Source: AB-629-J13 sp964518835 (GTDB lineage Bacteria > Fidelibacterota > Marinisomatia > Marinisomatales > AB-629-J13). From it: a stretch of 28,002 nucleotides of DNA. The position numbers and the translations under genes are program-made. Location: positions 1-28,002 of the forward strand of contig CAZFKU010000015.1 of the NCBI GenBank assembly GCA_964518835.1, in the 5' to 3' direction. A model generated the notes under the pieces. That model searched no databases and had not been told where the DNA came from. It saw nothing but the letters and a program-made list of their open reading frames with translations. Below are positions 15,626 to 24,390 of this stretch, one piece after another; the first letter of the stretch is position 1; every line of letters begins with the position of its first letter.

Positions 15626-17200
15626 ATGCAAAGATCAACCACGGGTTTTATTGTTTTCGGAATAATTATTTTATTTTTAATCGTATTTGGAATGTCCTTT
15701 TTTGAAGGAATATGGAGTTTTCCCTCATTCAGTCCGGTTCCCTTAATGGTCATCGCTCTTGTGGGAACAGGAATATTTGTTTCCTTTTGGCTTGGATTTC
15801 CTCAAATCAGACACCTAAAACACGGGATTGAAGTTACTGGAGGAAAATTTGATAATCCTGATGATGAAGGAGATTTAAATCATTTCAGGGCTCTGACGAC
15901 TGCCCTGTCAGCTACGGTAGGAATCGGAAATATCGCCGGAGTCGCAACAGCATTATATTATGGAGGTCCCGGTGCACTGTTCTGGATGTGGGTAACGGCT
16001 TTTTTCGGAACAACCCTGAAATTTGCTGAATGTTCCCTGTCACTTAAATATAGGGAAATTGATAAGGATGGATTCACTGCCGGTGGACCCATGTACACAA
16101 TCGAAAATGGTCTTGGAGTTAATTGGAGATGGCTCGCCGGCGCATTTGCTGCATTTGCCATAATTTGTTCCTTCGCTACAGGGAATGCAATTCAGTCATT
16201 TACTGTTTCTGATCAATTGTATTCTGAAATAAGTCAAATAGTAGGGTCGGAACATTTTCTCACGATCAGACATGAATTGTGGTCTGATTTTTCCGTATCC
16301 ATAAACCAGTTTATCTCAGGATTGGTCATGGCTGGTCTGGTCTCAATGGTGATCATCGGAGGAATACGAAGAATTGGGTACGTAACAGGCTATCTTGCTC
16401 CCATAATGGCAATAATTTATGTTACGGGAGCAGTTCTGGTTTTGGTTTACAATTTTGATAAAATTGCATCCAGTATCGGTCTCATTTTTACCATGGCATT
16501 TAATCCTCCCGCAACCATTGCTGGAACAGGCGGTGGTATCCTAATGACAATGCTTTGGGGTATTAAACGTGGACTTTATTCCAATGAAGCTGGACAGGGA
16601 AGTGCAGCAATTGCCCATTCAACAGCAAAAACCAATTATCCGATTCGGGAAGGAGCAGTTGCCATGCTGGGTCCGTTCATAGATACAATCTTGATTTGCT
16701 CACTCACAGGGCTGGTGATTATTTCCACAGGAGCCTGGAAACACACAGAATTTTTCGTAAAAATGACTGCTCAATCCACTGATGAATTGAAACAGGCAAT
16801 TGATTTAGGAATTTATAATGGTAAAGAATTACTGAACAGCAGCAGGTTGACTTCATTTGCCTTTAAAGAAGGATTAAGCTGGCTGTTTGAATACGGTGAC
16901 AAAATTGTCACACTATCCGTATTGCTGTTTGCTTTATCTACTGCCATAAGTTGGTCCTTTTATGGAGACAGGTCTGCGGAGTACCTTTTTGGGAATAAGG
17001 CTGTAATTCCTTATCGATGGATTTATGTATTGTTTGTTTTCCTGGGGGGAATCGCCAGTCTGGAAGCAGTGTGGGCATTCGGAGATGCGGCATTGGGATT
17101 CATGACATTTCCCAATTTGATCTCTATTATTCTATTATCAGTATCCCTGAAAAAAATGACGAAAGAGTATTTTGCCATGGAGCATAAACCGTATAAATAA
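15626..17200 (+). CDS. AGCS-family amino acid (alanine/glycine):sodium symporter
   Basis: Inner-membrane transporter that imports alanine, glycine or a related amino acid with Na+ (or H+). The 524 residues contain about ten or eleven hydrophobic segments. Family motifs seen: ATVGIGNIAGVATALYYGGPG (about residues 91-112), WMWVTAFFGTTLKFAE, GGPMYT and SNEAGQGSAAIAHS near residue 318, which is the AGCS signature. It is somewhat longer than the usual 450-490 residues because of a loop around SQIVGSEHFLTIRHEL and another near TDELKQAIDLG. ATG start with AAGGA seven bases upstream. First gene of a two-gene plus-strand unit with suhB. Substrate is not determined by sequence. Confidence 0.93.
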   Translation: MQRSTTGFIVFGIIILFLIVFGMSFFEGIWSFPSFSPVPLMVIALVGTGIFVSFWLGFPQIRHLKHGIEVTGGKFDNPDDEGDLNHFRALTTALSATVGIGNIAGVATALYYGGPGALFWMWVTAFFGTTLKFAECSLSLKYREIDKDGFTAGGPMYTIENGLGVNWRWLAGAFAAFAIICSFATGNAIQSFTVSDQLYSEISQIVGSEHFLTIRHELWSDFSVSINQFISGLVMAGLVSMVIIGGIRRIGYVTGYLAPIMAIIYVTGAVLVLVYNFDKIASSIGLIFTMAFNPPATIAGTGGGILMTMLWGIKRGLYSNEAGQGSAAIAHSTAKTNYPIREGAVAMLGPFIDTILICSLTGLVIISTGAWKHTEFFVKMTAQSTDELKQAIDLGIYNGKELLNSSRLTSFAFKEGLSWLFEYGDKIVTLSVLLFALSTAISWSFYGDRSAEYLFGNKAVIPYRWIYVLFVFLGGIASLEAVWAFGDAALGFMTFPNLISIILLSVSLKKMTKEYFAMEHKPYK

Positions 17201-17212
17201 TTATAGGGTTCT

Positions 17213-18019
17213 TTGTCTCAATATAACCAAATTTTAGAAGTAGCAAAAAAGGCTTCTCATTCCTCAGCAAAAATTATCTTAAATGCTTTAGATAAACCGA
17301 GAAATGTTGATTATAAAGGGAAATCAAATCTGGTTACACAGACAGACAGGAAATCAGAACAGAACATAAAATCCATAATTTCCGAGGCCTTCCCTGAACA
17401 TGGAATTCTGGGGGAAGAAACCGGAAAAAATAAATCTGATTCACCCTGGCTGTGGGTGATTGATCCCCTGGATGGTACCACAAATTTTGTTCATGGCTAT
17501 CCATCATTTTCCGTTTCAATTGGAGTGTTACATCAAAATAAACCGGTTGTGGGTGTTGTTGTAGAATTACCGCTGAATAGAATTTATTATGCTGTCCAAA
17601 ATGAAGGATCTTTTTGTGATGATAATTCCATTTCTGTTTCGACTAATTCGAATCTTTCCCAATCCCTTTTAGTAACAGGGTTTGGATATGAGCATGGGGA
17701 TCTGTGGAAAAATAATATGAGACTTTTCAGGCATTTTACACATATAACCCAAGGTGTTAGGCGATTGGGAGCGGCATCTGTGGATCTTTGCCATGTAGCA
17801 TCTGGAAAAGTGGATGGATTTTGGGAATTTGATCTTCATCCATGGGATACTGCTGCGGGAATTCTCATTGTGAAGGAAGCAGGTGGTATGGTTTCAAAAA
17901 TGGATAGAAATCCATTTTCTATCTATGACAAACAAATACTTGCTTCAAATGGTAATATCCATGCGAAAATGTTGGATGAAGTTGATAAAGAATTACCGGA
18001 TATTATTGTATCAAAATAG
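17213..18019 (+). CDS. suhB: Inositol monophosphatase family protein (SuhB-like)
   Basis: Mg2+-dependent phosphatase of the inositol monophosphatase family; SuhB of E. coli also acts in rRNA transcription antitermination, which cannot be judged here. Of 268 residues, the metal-site motifs are GEET (E68, E69), IDPLDGTTNF (D84, D87) and the second signature HPWDTAAG (D212), all conserved. The start is TTG 12 bp after the AGCS stop with a weak AGGG site; no in-frame ATG lies nearby before the conserved region. Its 3' end overlaps the 3' end of the convergent FAH-family gene by 17 bp. Other substrates (fructose-1,6-bisphosphate, PAP) are possible for this family. Confidence 0.9.
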   Translation: MSQYNQILEVAKKASHSSAKIILNALDKPRNVDYKGKSNLVTQTDRKSEQNIKSIISEAFPEHGILGEETGKNKSDSPWLWVIDPLDGTTNFVHGYPSFSVSIGVLHQNKPVVGVVVELPLNRIYYAVQNEGSFCDDNSISVSTNSNLSQSLLVTGFGYEHGDLWKNNMRLFRHFTHITQGVRRLGAASVDLCHVASGKVDGFWEFDLHPWDTAAGILIVKEAGGMVSKMDRNPFSIYDKQILASNGNIHAKMLDEVDKELPDIIVSK

Positions 18020-18656
18020 TTTTCAGAATTTCTTTTCCTAATCCCAATTTTAACTCATCCTCTTTTTCAACCGGTCCTACTCCTTCCGGAGTTCCTGTGA
18101 AAAATAGATCGCCTTCCCTTAATGGAATTCTAAACGATAAAAATTCGATAAGAATATCAACAGAAAAAATCATATCAGCCATTAACCCCTCTTGAATTCT
18201 ATTTTGGTTTTTTTCCAGCCAAAAAATATTATTCCAACTTGTATCATCCCACATAATAAAATTACTTACAACTGTAGAATTTCTGAAATTTTTTGACATA
18301 AACCAGGGGAGCCCTTTCGATTTCAAATCCTTTTGCATTTTTCTATCGGTAAGGTCCAGTCCTAACCCAAATCCGCCAATATGGTTCTTTGCATTTTCTT
18401 TTTTTATTTCAAACCCGGAAGAGCCTATTAACACAACTACCTCCAATTCATGTTGAATTTCGTTCTGTGTGGGAATTGTAATTTTATCGGAAGTAGATAA
18501 AGAAGATACAGATTTTTGAAACATCACCGGTTTTTTCGGAATAGTACTATTCAATTCTTTCACATGGGAAACATAATTTCTACCCACACAATAGATATTA
18601 CGGACTTCCATTTCCTCACCATCAGGACGTTTAATTTTTGGAGGATCGTTATTCAT
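18003..18656 (-). CDS. Fumarylacetoacetate hydrolase family protein
   Basis: A 217-residue enzyme of the FAH superfamily, which includes acylpyruvate hydrolases, oxaloacetate decarboxylases and isomerases of catabolic pathways. Seen motifs: IYCVGRNYVSHVKE near the N-terminus, the metal-binding HELE (E70, E72) with D101 in GLDLTDR, the KGLPWFMSKNF segment, and FTGTPEGVGPV near the C-terminus. The length fits the small YcgM/FAHD1 type. It is the last gene of the long leftward group, overlapping the PurL-like gene by 8 bp, so co-translation is likely. No pathway partner lies close by, so the substrate is left open. Confidence 0.9.
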   Translation of the reverse strand: MNNDPPKIKRPDGEEMEVRNIYCVGRNYVSHVKELNSTIPKKPVMFQKSVSSLSTSDKITIPTQNEIQHELEVVVLIGSSGFEIKKENAKNHIGGFGLGLDLTDRKMQKDLKSKGLPWFMSKNFRNSTVVSNFIMWDDTSWNNIFWLEKNQNRIQEGLMADMIFSVDILIEFLSFRIPLREGDLFFTGTPEGVGPVEKEDELKLGLGKEILKTILIQ

Positions 18657-20577
18657 AAATAGTCTTCAACTTTTTGGTCGAAATATCTATCATGTCATTG
18701 AAACTAAACCTACCGGTGTTCGTCACTCTCCCAACAGTAGTGCAGGGGACACCAATATTCATACAAATCCGTTCAAATTCCATAATATCTTCTTCTTTGA
18801 GTGATATCAAAACTAATCCCTGAGTTTCTCCGAATAATAATTCTTCTGGTAATAATTTCCTCGATAAATGTATTCGAGCTCCAATGTCATCAGGAACATC
18901 AATTAAATTTGTAACTATTGCTGCAGATAAACCACCTCTGCCTACATTTGTAGCGGTTTGAATTAAATTGCTTTCAAATCCAAGTTGAATGACTTCTCCT
19001 AATTTGCTTTCCATGTACAGGTCTATCGTAACCGGTTGATCTTCCACACCTTTTGGGAAACATTTCTGGAAAACGGATCCGGTAAGTTCTCCCCTGTGAC
19101 TGCCTAAAATTGAAATGAAATGGTCTGGCATTTGAAAACCTGAAGATAGCACTGCACCTTTATCGGGAATTTTACCAATTATAGAAATATCCTGTGCAAT
19201 TGTTTTTGAATCAAGGGAAATGTTTTTGTGAAGAACATCCAACTTAAAATGTTTTACAGCTGTTTCCTGACTTTGGTTAAGGGAAACAGACTCTTCAAGA
19301 GACTCAGAATCGGTGGAAAAAGTATTTTGAATCATGATTCCAATGGGAATACCTCCTGAACACCAAATGGACCTGACTGCATTTGATATAGCAATTTTTC
19401 CAGCTGATTCAGGATCAATTTTTGAAAGGTAATTGTATTCAGAAAATGACATGACTAATAATCCATTTAAATGCTCATCCTTCCACTTTATAAATTTTTC
19501 GCCAATTTTTTCCTCATCTTTTCCAACCAGACTTCCTTTTGTCAATATTTTATCCTGATAAATTTGCTTTAATATTTTAATTAATGACTTATTCCAGGCT
19601 GATTGTTTTGACGGTTTTGATTCGATGATATTGTGAACTTTTTTCTCCTTCGATGAAATGACTGTATTATCCGATCTCCAGAGGAAAGAAAACGATTCTT
19701 TAGGAATATGTAATTTTTGAGTATTTCTCACAAAAACTTCAAATGAATTCTGATCATTTATTCTTCCCAATTTCATTACCTGAAAACTGTTTTGATCAAA
19801 CGACTTTAATTTTTGGTATATCCCTTTATTTCCAAAAATCATTATCCCATGATCTGCAGGTTGAAATAATAAATCATCAATATCAGAATTACGGTTGAAC
19901 TGCAAATTTACTCCTCCATCCCGGTCCATAATTGCAGACAAAAGTATAAAAATGGGAGAATAACCATTGAGCAAAAATAGTAAAAATCGTTTCGGTTTTA
20001 AATTTATCTCATGAATAAGATTATTCAAATAATTGAATTGTTTCAAGGTGGATTTTGCTTTTTGTCTAATTAAGTATACAGAACTGTCAACCGGAATGGT
20101 TTTAGATGTAGAATCATTCTTCCCTCCCGTTCCAATTGAAAAAATGAAATCCGTGTTTTTAAAATCATCAGAAATTTGATGGTTATTTATCAATACACTT
20201 TCTGAGGAAAAGTCTATGACTTTACATTTCTTCAATTGCTCATGAACGGTTGAAAATATTGCTTTATCCTGATGATTTACTGTTATGCAGGAAATTTTTT
20301 TCTGAGCTGCTTTTTGTGCAAGCAGTATGTTAAAAATTGAATCTTCACTCATGTCAGAATATGAACATTTTAATCCATGTACATTATTAATAGTACTTCC
20401 ATGCAAAGCACTGGTAAACGAAACTTTCGGAGTAAAATCAATGAAATGTCTTCTTGATATTAAAGGTTCGATTGCTGAACCAATGAAATTCAATTCCTTT
20501 TCGGTTGGTAATCGGTCAAAAATGGACTTTAAAACAGATAAATCAAATGAAGAAAATGGCGGATATTTAACAGACAT
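18649..20577 (-). CDS. Degenerate PurL (FGAM synthase subunit II) homologue
   Basis: A 642-residue PurM/PurL-superfamily protein with the full PurL layout: linker (about 14-45), first AIRS N/C pair (about 60-300) and second pair (about 340-635). The linker DRLPTEKELNFIG aligns with the PurL linker, but the catalytic WSEHCSY is replaced by EPLISRR (38-44). I also cannot find the ESHNHP motif. In the second half, IDPESAGKIAISNAVRSIWCSGGIPIGI (388-415) corresponds to the PurL segment usually ending in G..P.A, yet the following D.LNFGNP is lost. TATNVGRGGL (541-550) stands where S.HDVSDGGL is expected, while ELLFGETQG (579-587) is well kept. I infer loss of FGAM synthase activity. Authentic PurL is usually near 740 residues. 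It lies between recX and the FAH gene; its role is unknown. Confidence 0.75.
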   Translation of the reverse strand: MSVKYPPFSSFDLSVLKSIFDRLPTEKELNFIGSAIEPLISRRHFIDFTPKVSFTSALHGSTINNVHGLKCSYSDMSEDSIFNILLAQKAAQKKISCITVNHQDKAIFSTVHEQLKKCKVIDFSSESVLINNHQISDDFKNTDFIFSIGTGGKNDSTSKTIPVDSSVYLIRQKAKSTLKQFNYLNNLIHEINLKPKRFLLFLLNGYSPIFILLSAIMDRDGGVNLQFNRNSDIDDLLFQPADHGIMIFGNKGIYQKLKSFDQNSFQVMKLGRINDQNSFEVFVRNTQKLHIPKESFSFLWRSDNTVISSKEKKVHNIIESKPSKQSAWNKSLIKILKQIYQDKILTKGSLVGKDEEKIGEKFIKWKDEHLNGLLVMSFSEYNYLSKIDPESAGKIAISNAVRSIWCSGGIPIGIMIQNTFSTDSESLEESVSLNQSQETAVKHFKLDVLHKNISLDSKTIAQDISIIGKIPDKGAVLSSGFQMPDHFISILGSHRGELTGSVFQKCFPKGVEDQPVTIDLYMESKLGEVIQLGFESNLIQTATNVGRGGLSAAIVTNLIDVPDDIGARIHLSRKLLPEELLFGETQGLVLISLKEEDIMEFERICMNIGVPCTTVGRVTNTGRFSFNDMIDISTKKLKTIYE

Positions 20578-20597
20578 GTTGGTTTGAATATTGAGGA

Positions 20598-21056
20598 TTA
20601 ATCAGGAAAGGTTTTATTCAATTGCGGAGAAATTTGTTCCCATGTAAATCCTTTTCTCTGTAAAAATTGAATAATTTTTCTTTTCTGGGTTAAAATATTT
20701 TCATCGGTCAGAATGTTTTTTCGTTTTACTATATGGTTTGTTATTAATTCATCTTGAGAGTATTTACTATATCCTAAACTCATAGCTTCCCTAATTAATT
20801 CATCAGGGATATTATGTTTTAACAACTCAGTCTTCAAATAGATTGGTCCCGCACCTTTTTGTTTGATTTTATCCTTTACAAATAAAAAAGCGAATTCCTT
20901 ATCATTCACATATCCCAAATCCTTGAGATATTCCAAAGTTTCTTTAATTTCTGAGTGTGTAAATCCTTTTTGGTTTAACCTATTCTTCAGTTCTTTGCAA
21001 CTTCTTACACGGAATTTTAATAAGTGCAGTGCTGCATTCAGAGCTGGACTATCCAT
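20598..21056 (-). CDS. recX: RecX-family regulator of RecA
   Basis: A 152-residue helical protein that binds RecA filaments and limits their growth. It shows the triple-helix repeats of RecX: ALHLLKFRVRSCKELKNRLNQKG (the RSxxEL-type motif), LEYLKDLGYVNDKEFAFLFVKDK, GPIYLKTELLKHNI, and the last repeat around KRKIIQFLQRKGFTWEQI. It is 54 bp downstream of recA on the same strand, the standard arrangement, which secures the call for this weakly conserved family. ATG start. Confidence 0.9.
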   Translation of the reverse strand: MDSPALNAALHLLKFRVRSCKELKNRLNQKGFTHSEIKETLEYLKDLGYVNDKEFAFLFVKDKIKQKGAGPIYLKTELLKHNIPDELIREAMSLGYSKYSQDELITNHIVKRKNILTDENILTQKRKIIQFLQRKGFTWEQISPQLNKTFPD

Positions 21057-21110
21057 CCGTTTTTTAGTGAATAATTCTTTAAAATCGGTTAAAAGAATAA
21101 ATCCCTTTCT

Positions 21111-22124
21111 TTAATCTTTATTTCCTTCTTCCACACCTAAAAATGCTTTTACTTCCTGAACCATCCTGTCTCTTTCAACGGGGTTTTCCTTTAGGTAGGT
21201 TTTGGCATTTTCCCTTCCCTGTCCGATCCGTGTATCTCCATACGAATACCAGGCACCCGTTTTTTCAATGATGTCCCCCTTCAGGGCAAGGTCAAGGATG
21301 TCACCCTCATAGGAGATACCTTCACCATACATGATATCAAATTCAGTCATCTTAAATGGAGGAGCAACTTTATTTTTCACGACCTTAACCCGTGTACGGT
21401 TGCCGACAACGTCCGTACCTTCTTTTATGGATGTGATCCTTCGAATTTCCATTCGAACGGAGGTATAGAATTTTAATGCCCTTCCACCGGGGGTAGTTTC
21501 AGGATTGCCGAACATAACTCCAATTTTCATTCGGATTTGATTAATAAATATGACGCAGGTGTTTGACCGGCTCACGGTTCCCGTCAATTTTCTTAGTGCC
21601 TGGGACATAAGCCTTGCTTGAAGACCTATATGTGTATCTCCCATTTCACCGTCCAATTCAGCTTTTGGAACCAATGCTGCCACGGAGTCAATCACAATCA
21701 CATCTATGGCACCGCTTCTCACGAGAGTCTCTGTTATTTCCAAAGATTGTTCACCTGTGTCCGGTTGAGATATGAGTAAATCTTCGATGTTCACACCGAT
21801 CCGTTTGGAATATTCAGGATCAAGGGCATGTTCCGCATCAATGTAGGCTGCATTTCCTCCTTTTTTCTGAGCTTCGGCAACAATATGGAGAGCCAATGTT
21901 GTTTTACCAGAACTCTCGGGACCGTATATTTCAATAATTCTCCCTTTGGGGATACCACCCACACCTAGTGCTATGTCCAGGGAAAGTGCGCCTGTGGATA
22001 TTGTGTTTCCATCCTCCAAAGGTTTTTGTTCACCTAACCTCATTATAGACCCTTTTCCAAATTGCTTGTCGATCTGGGTAATCGCCATATTTAATGCTTT
22101 ACCTTTTTGATTGCCATTTTTCAT
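21111..22124 (-). CDS. recA: Recombinase RecA
   Basis: ATP-dependent strand-exchange protein for homologous recombination, DNA repair and SOS induction. Of 337 residues, Walker A is GPESSGKTT (68-76), followed by YIDAEHALD and the Walker B region VIVIDSVAALVPKAE; MSQALRKLTG, INQIRMKIGVMFGNPETTPGG and ALKFYTSVR (loops and core) are all intact. The C-terminal tail is short and mildly acidic. ATG start with AAGGAG seven bases upstream, inside the end of thpR; only 3 bp separate the two genes. No separate promoter or LexA-type palindrome is visible in the small gap, so recA seems to be transcribed with cinA-thpR or from within thpR. Confidence 0.99.
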   Translation of the reverse strand: MKNGNQKGKALNMAITQIDKQFGKGSIMRLGEQKPLEDGNTISTGALSLDIALGVGGIPKGRIIEIYGPESSGKTTLALHIVAEAQKKGGNAAYIDAEHALDPEYSKRIGVNIEDLLISQPDTGEQSLEITETLVRSGAIDVIVIDSVAALVPKAELDGEMGDTHIGLQARLMSQALRKLTGTVSRSNTCVIFINQIRMKIGVMFGNPETTPGGRALKFYTSVRMEIRRITSIKEGTDVVGNRTRVKVVKNKVAPPFKMTEFDIMYGEGISYEGDILDLALKGDIIEKTGAWYSYGDTRIGQGRENAKTYLKENPVERDRMVQEVKAFLGVEEGNKD

Positions 22125-22127
22125 AGG

Positions 22128-22715
22128 TTACTCCTTTTCTCCTTTTGATTTTAAAAAATGTGTTCCCAAAATACTATAAATGGGACCATTCGGAAATAAT
22201 TCACTACTCATAAATCGAATTCTTGTCAATGACATAGAAACCGGTTCAAATTTTGTCTGTAAAAAAGTGGAAACGTCCGGTGTGGATTTTGGTGGATAGG
22301 AAATCCGGCCGATAGTGATATGGGGAATGAACTCTTTTTCTTCAACTGGAAACCCTAGTTTTTCCAGCGATTTATTAATATCTGATACAAAATTCTTCAT
22401 ACTATCGATTTCTCCCCCCAATCCCAGCCACAAAATTCTTGGTCGTGTGGGAACAGGAAAACAACCGGTACCAATGATGGTCAAATTCATCCATACATGC
22501 CTGCTAACCACTTCATTTAAAACTATGTTCATTTCATCAATTGCATCAGGAGGAGCATATCCTATAAATTTCAAGGTAAGGTGAATCTGCCCCGGTTTTA
22601 CCCATTTCAGGTTATTACCCTTAAAATCTACCGTAGTTTTCAGCATATCCTGAAGAGATAAAATTTCCTTTGGGACAGTTACTGAAACAAAGGTCCGCAG
22701 TAAATGTTCACTCAT
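22128..22715 (-). CDS. thpR: RNA 2',3'-cyclic phosphodiesterase (ThpR/LigT)
   Basis: A 195-residue member of the 2H phosphoesterase family, which opens 2',3'-cyclic phosphates on RNA ends. Both catalytic H-x-T/S-x motifs are present: HLTL (45-48) and HITI (132-135), the second within KEFIPHITIGRI. It overlaps the cinA stop by 8 bp and ends 3 bp before recA. Association with cinA and recA is found in several bacterial groups; its biological substrate in bacteria is not settled. Confidence 0.93.
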   Translation of the reverse strand: MSEHLLRTFVSVTVPKEILSLQDMLKTTVDFKGNNLKWVKPGQIHLTLKFIGYAPPDAIDEMNIVLNEVVSRHVWMNLTIIGTGCFPVPTRPRILWLGLGGEIDSMKNFVSDINKSLEKLGFPVEEKEFIPHITIGRISYPPKSTPDVSTFLQTKFEPVSMSLTRIRFMSSELFPNGPIYSILGTHFLKSKGEKE

Positions 22716-23928
22716 GGATCAACTCTCTCCGAATGATATCAATAGCAGTTTGTGTTGTTCTGTGATTAATTGCATTTCTATCACCATGGAATAAATACTT
22801 CTTTACAAAATTGAGATTCTTTCGTGAGTATCCAATAAAGACCAGTCCCACAGGTTTTTCAGGTGATCCGCCGGTGGGTCCTGCGATTCCTGTCACACTA
22901 ATTCCCAGCGTGGAAGAAAATTTCTGTCTGATTCCCTGTGCCATTTCTAATGCTGTTTCTTCACTCACTGCACCGAATTTAGCTAAAGTTTTTTCCTGAA
23001 CCCCAAGGATATCTCTCTTGATCTCATTACTGTATGCAATAACAGCTCCACGCATATAATTAGAACTCCCGGGCACCAAAGTAAAATGATGACTAAGCAA
23101 CCCTCCCGTGCAGGATTCAGCGACAGCGATGGTTACTTTATTTTCGGTTAACAACATTCCCGTAATGCTTTCCAATGTATCGTTATTCTCTCCATAAAGA
23201 CAATTTCCCAATTCCTTTTTTAAAGCTTTCTCCAACTCCACAAGTGGATTTTTGACAGTACTTGATATTCGAATATCCACACCGGCAATTTGTGGTAAAT
23301 AAGCAACTGAACACAGTTGGGAATAGGAATCAATAATAGGTTGGAATTTCTCTGCAATGGAAGACTCTCCTCTTCCAGTTGTTTTCATTGTTTTGACATA
23401 AATTTTTTTGTCACTCTGTTTTGATAAATCCGGAATTACATAGTGTGTCATCATTGATTTCATTTCAGCGGGAACTCCCGGCATTGCATAAACTGATGTA
23501 TGTTGCAGATTGTAATGAATTCCCCTGGCAGACCCTAATGGATTGGGAATCATTTTTCCTTTTTTTGATTTTAATACCTGAGTTTTATTTATAACAGGTA
23601 CGGACAATTTACGCTTTTTGAAATAGGATTCAATTTTTTTCCAATAATTTTCATCAAATTCAGGTTCGTCATCAAAGTAGTCAAATAGGACTGATGGGGT
23701 GATATCGTCATGGGTGGGACCTAATCCGCCTGTTATCAAAATTACATCAACAGAAGTTATAAATTGATCCAAAACTGAACGAATTTCTTTATAATTATCC
23801 CCAACCGTTATTTGATTTGAAACGGTGAACCCTGATTTTAAAAGTTCCTGACCCATCCACACCGAATTTGTATTGAGAGTGAATCCGGATAATAGCTCAT
23901 CGCCAATGGAAATAATGGCAACCTTCAT
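22708..23928 (-). CDS. cinA: CinA-family protein (competence/damage-inducible)
   Basis: A 406-residue two-domain protein. The N-terminal molybdopterin-binding-like (COG1058) domain, MKVAIISIGDELLSGFTLNTNS..., shows GGLGPTHDDIT and acts in the family as an ADP-ribose/NAD-derivative pyrophosphatase. The C-terminal CinA domain, VAVAESCTGGLLSHHFT (about residue 267 on), is the nicotinamide mononucleotide deamidase part. I chose the ATG at 23928 because it begins the conserved domain and forms an ATGA overlap with the pgpA stop; the frame continues upstream to 24006 through pgpA without family similarity. Role: NAD recycling, and in streptococci cinA-recA is induced in competence. It lies between pgpA and thpR-recA. 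Confidence 0.95.
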   Translation of the reverse strand: MKVAIISIGDELLSGFTLNTNSVWMGQELLKSGFTVSNQITVGDNYKEIRSVLDQFITSVDVILITGGLGPTHDDITPSVLFDYFDDEPEFDENYWKKIESYFKKRKLSVPVINKTQVLKSKKGKMIPNPLGSARGIHYNLQHTSVYAMPGVPAEMKSMMTHYVIPDLSKQSDKKIYVKTMKTTGRGESSIAEKFQPIIDSYSQLCSVAYLPQIAGVDIRISSTVKNPLVELEKALKKELGNCLYGENNDTLESITGMLLTENKVTIAVAESCTGGLLSHHFTLVPGSSNYMRGAVIAYSNEIKRDILGVQEKTLAKFGAVSEETALEMAQGIRQKFSSTLGISVTGIAGPTGGSPEKPVGLVFIGYSRKNLNFVKKYLFHGDRNAINHRTTQTAIDIIRRELIHE

Positions 23929-24383
23929 ATTAAAATAAATAGAATTGTCTGAAGTACAATGATTGTGTAAATCCCTGCTGCCACATCGTCCAACATAACA
24001 CCCCATCCCTTGGGAATCATATCCAGTTTATTCACAGGCCAGGGTTTCCAGATATCAAAAATTCTGAAAAGACAAAAAGCAATAAATCCCCAGAATATTG
24101 ATCGTTCAAGCCACCAGAGTGATATCCATTGACCTACCCATTCATCAATGACAATTTCTCCCGGGTCATGAGAGGCGAGTTGATACTCAGTCAACCTCGA
24201 TGTATAAGCACCTATGAAAAAAATGATACACGTGATAAGAATAAAATAAGGAGTTTTTATTTCAGGAAAAATAAAATACCATGCACAAAATGCTGCAAAA
24301 CTTCCGGCTGTACCGGGAGCAAGGGGTATTTTTCCGATATATCCAACGGAACTGATTAGCCGGGCGAAGGAAATACCCGTCAA
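23925..24383 (-). CDS. pgpA: Phosphatidylglycerophosphatase A
   Basis: Removes phosphate from phosphatidylglycerophosphate to give phosphatidylglycerol, the step after PgsA. The 152 residues show GKIPLAPGTAGSFAA (about 17-31), the acidic DPGEIVIDEWVGQ segment, and several membrane helices. The start is TTG with a GAGG site six bases upstream, 8 bp after the pgsA stop. Adjacent pgsA and pgpA carry out consecutive steps. A 4-bp ATGA overlap links it to cinA. Confidence 0.94.
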   Translation of the reverse strand: MTGISFARLISSVGYIGKIPLAPGTAGSFAAFCAWYFIFPEIKTPYFILITCIIFFIGAYTSRLTEYQLASHDPGEIVIDEWVGQWISLWWLERSIFWGFIAFCLFRIFDIWKPWPVNKLDMIPKGWGVMLDDVAAGIYTIIVLQTILFILI

Positions 24384-24390
24384 AAATGCC

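Noticed and set aside
18649..20577. Calling the PurL-like protein SelD, ThiL, HypE or PurM
   Set aside because: Those have one AIRS pair of about 330-390 residues and different N-terminal motifs. The two-pair layout, the PurL linker and ELLFGETQG point to PurL.
23929..24006. Longer cinA start at 24006
   Set aside because: The extra 26 residues lie wholly inside pgpA and show no CinA similarity; MKVAIISIGDELL at 23928 is the family N-terminus.
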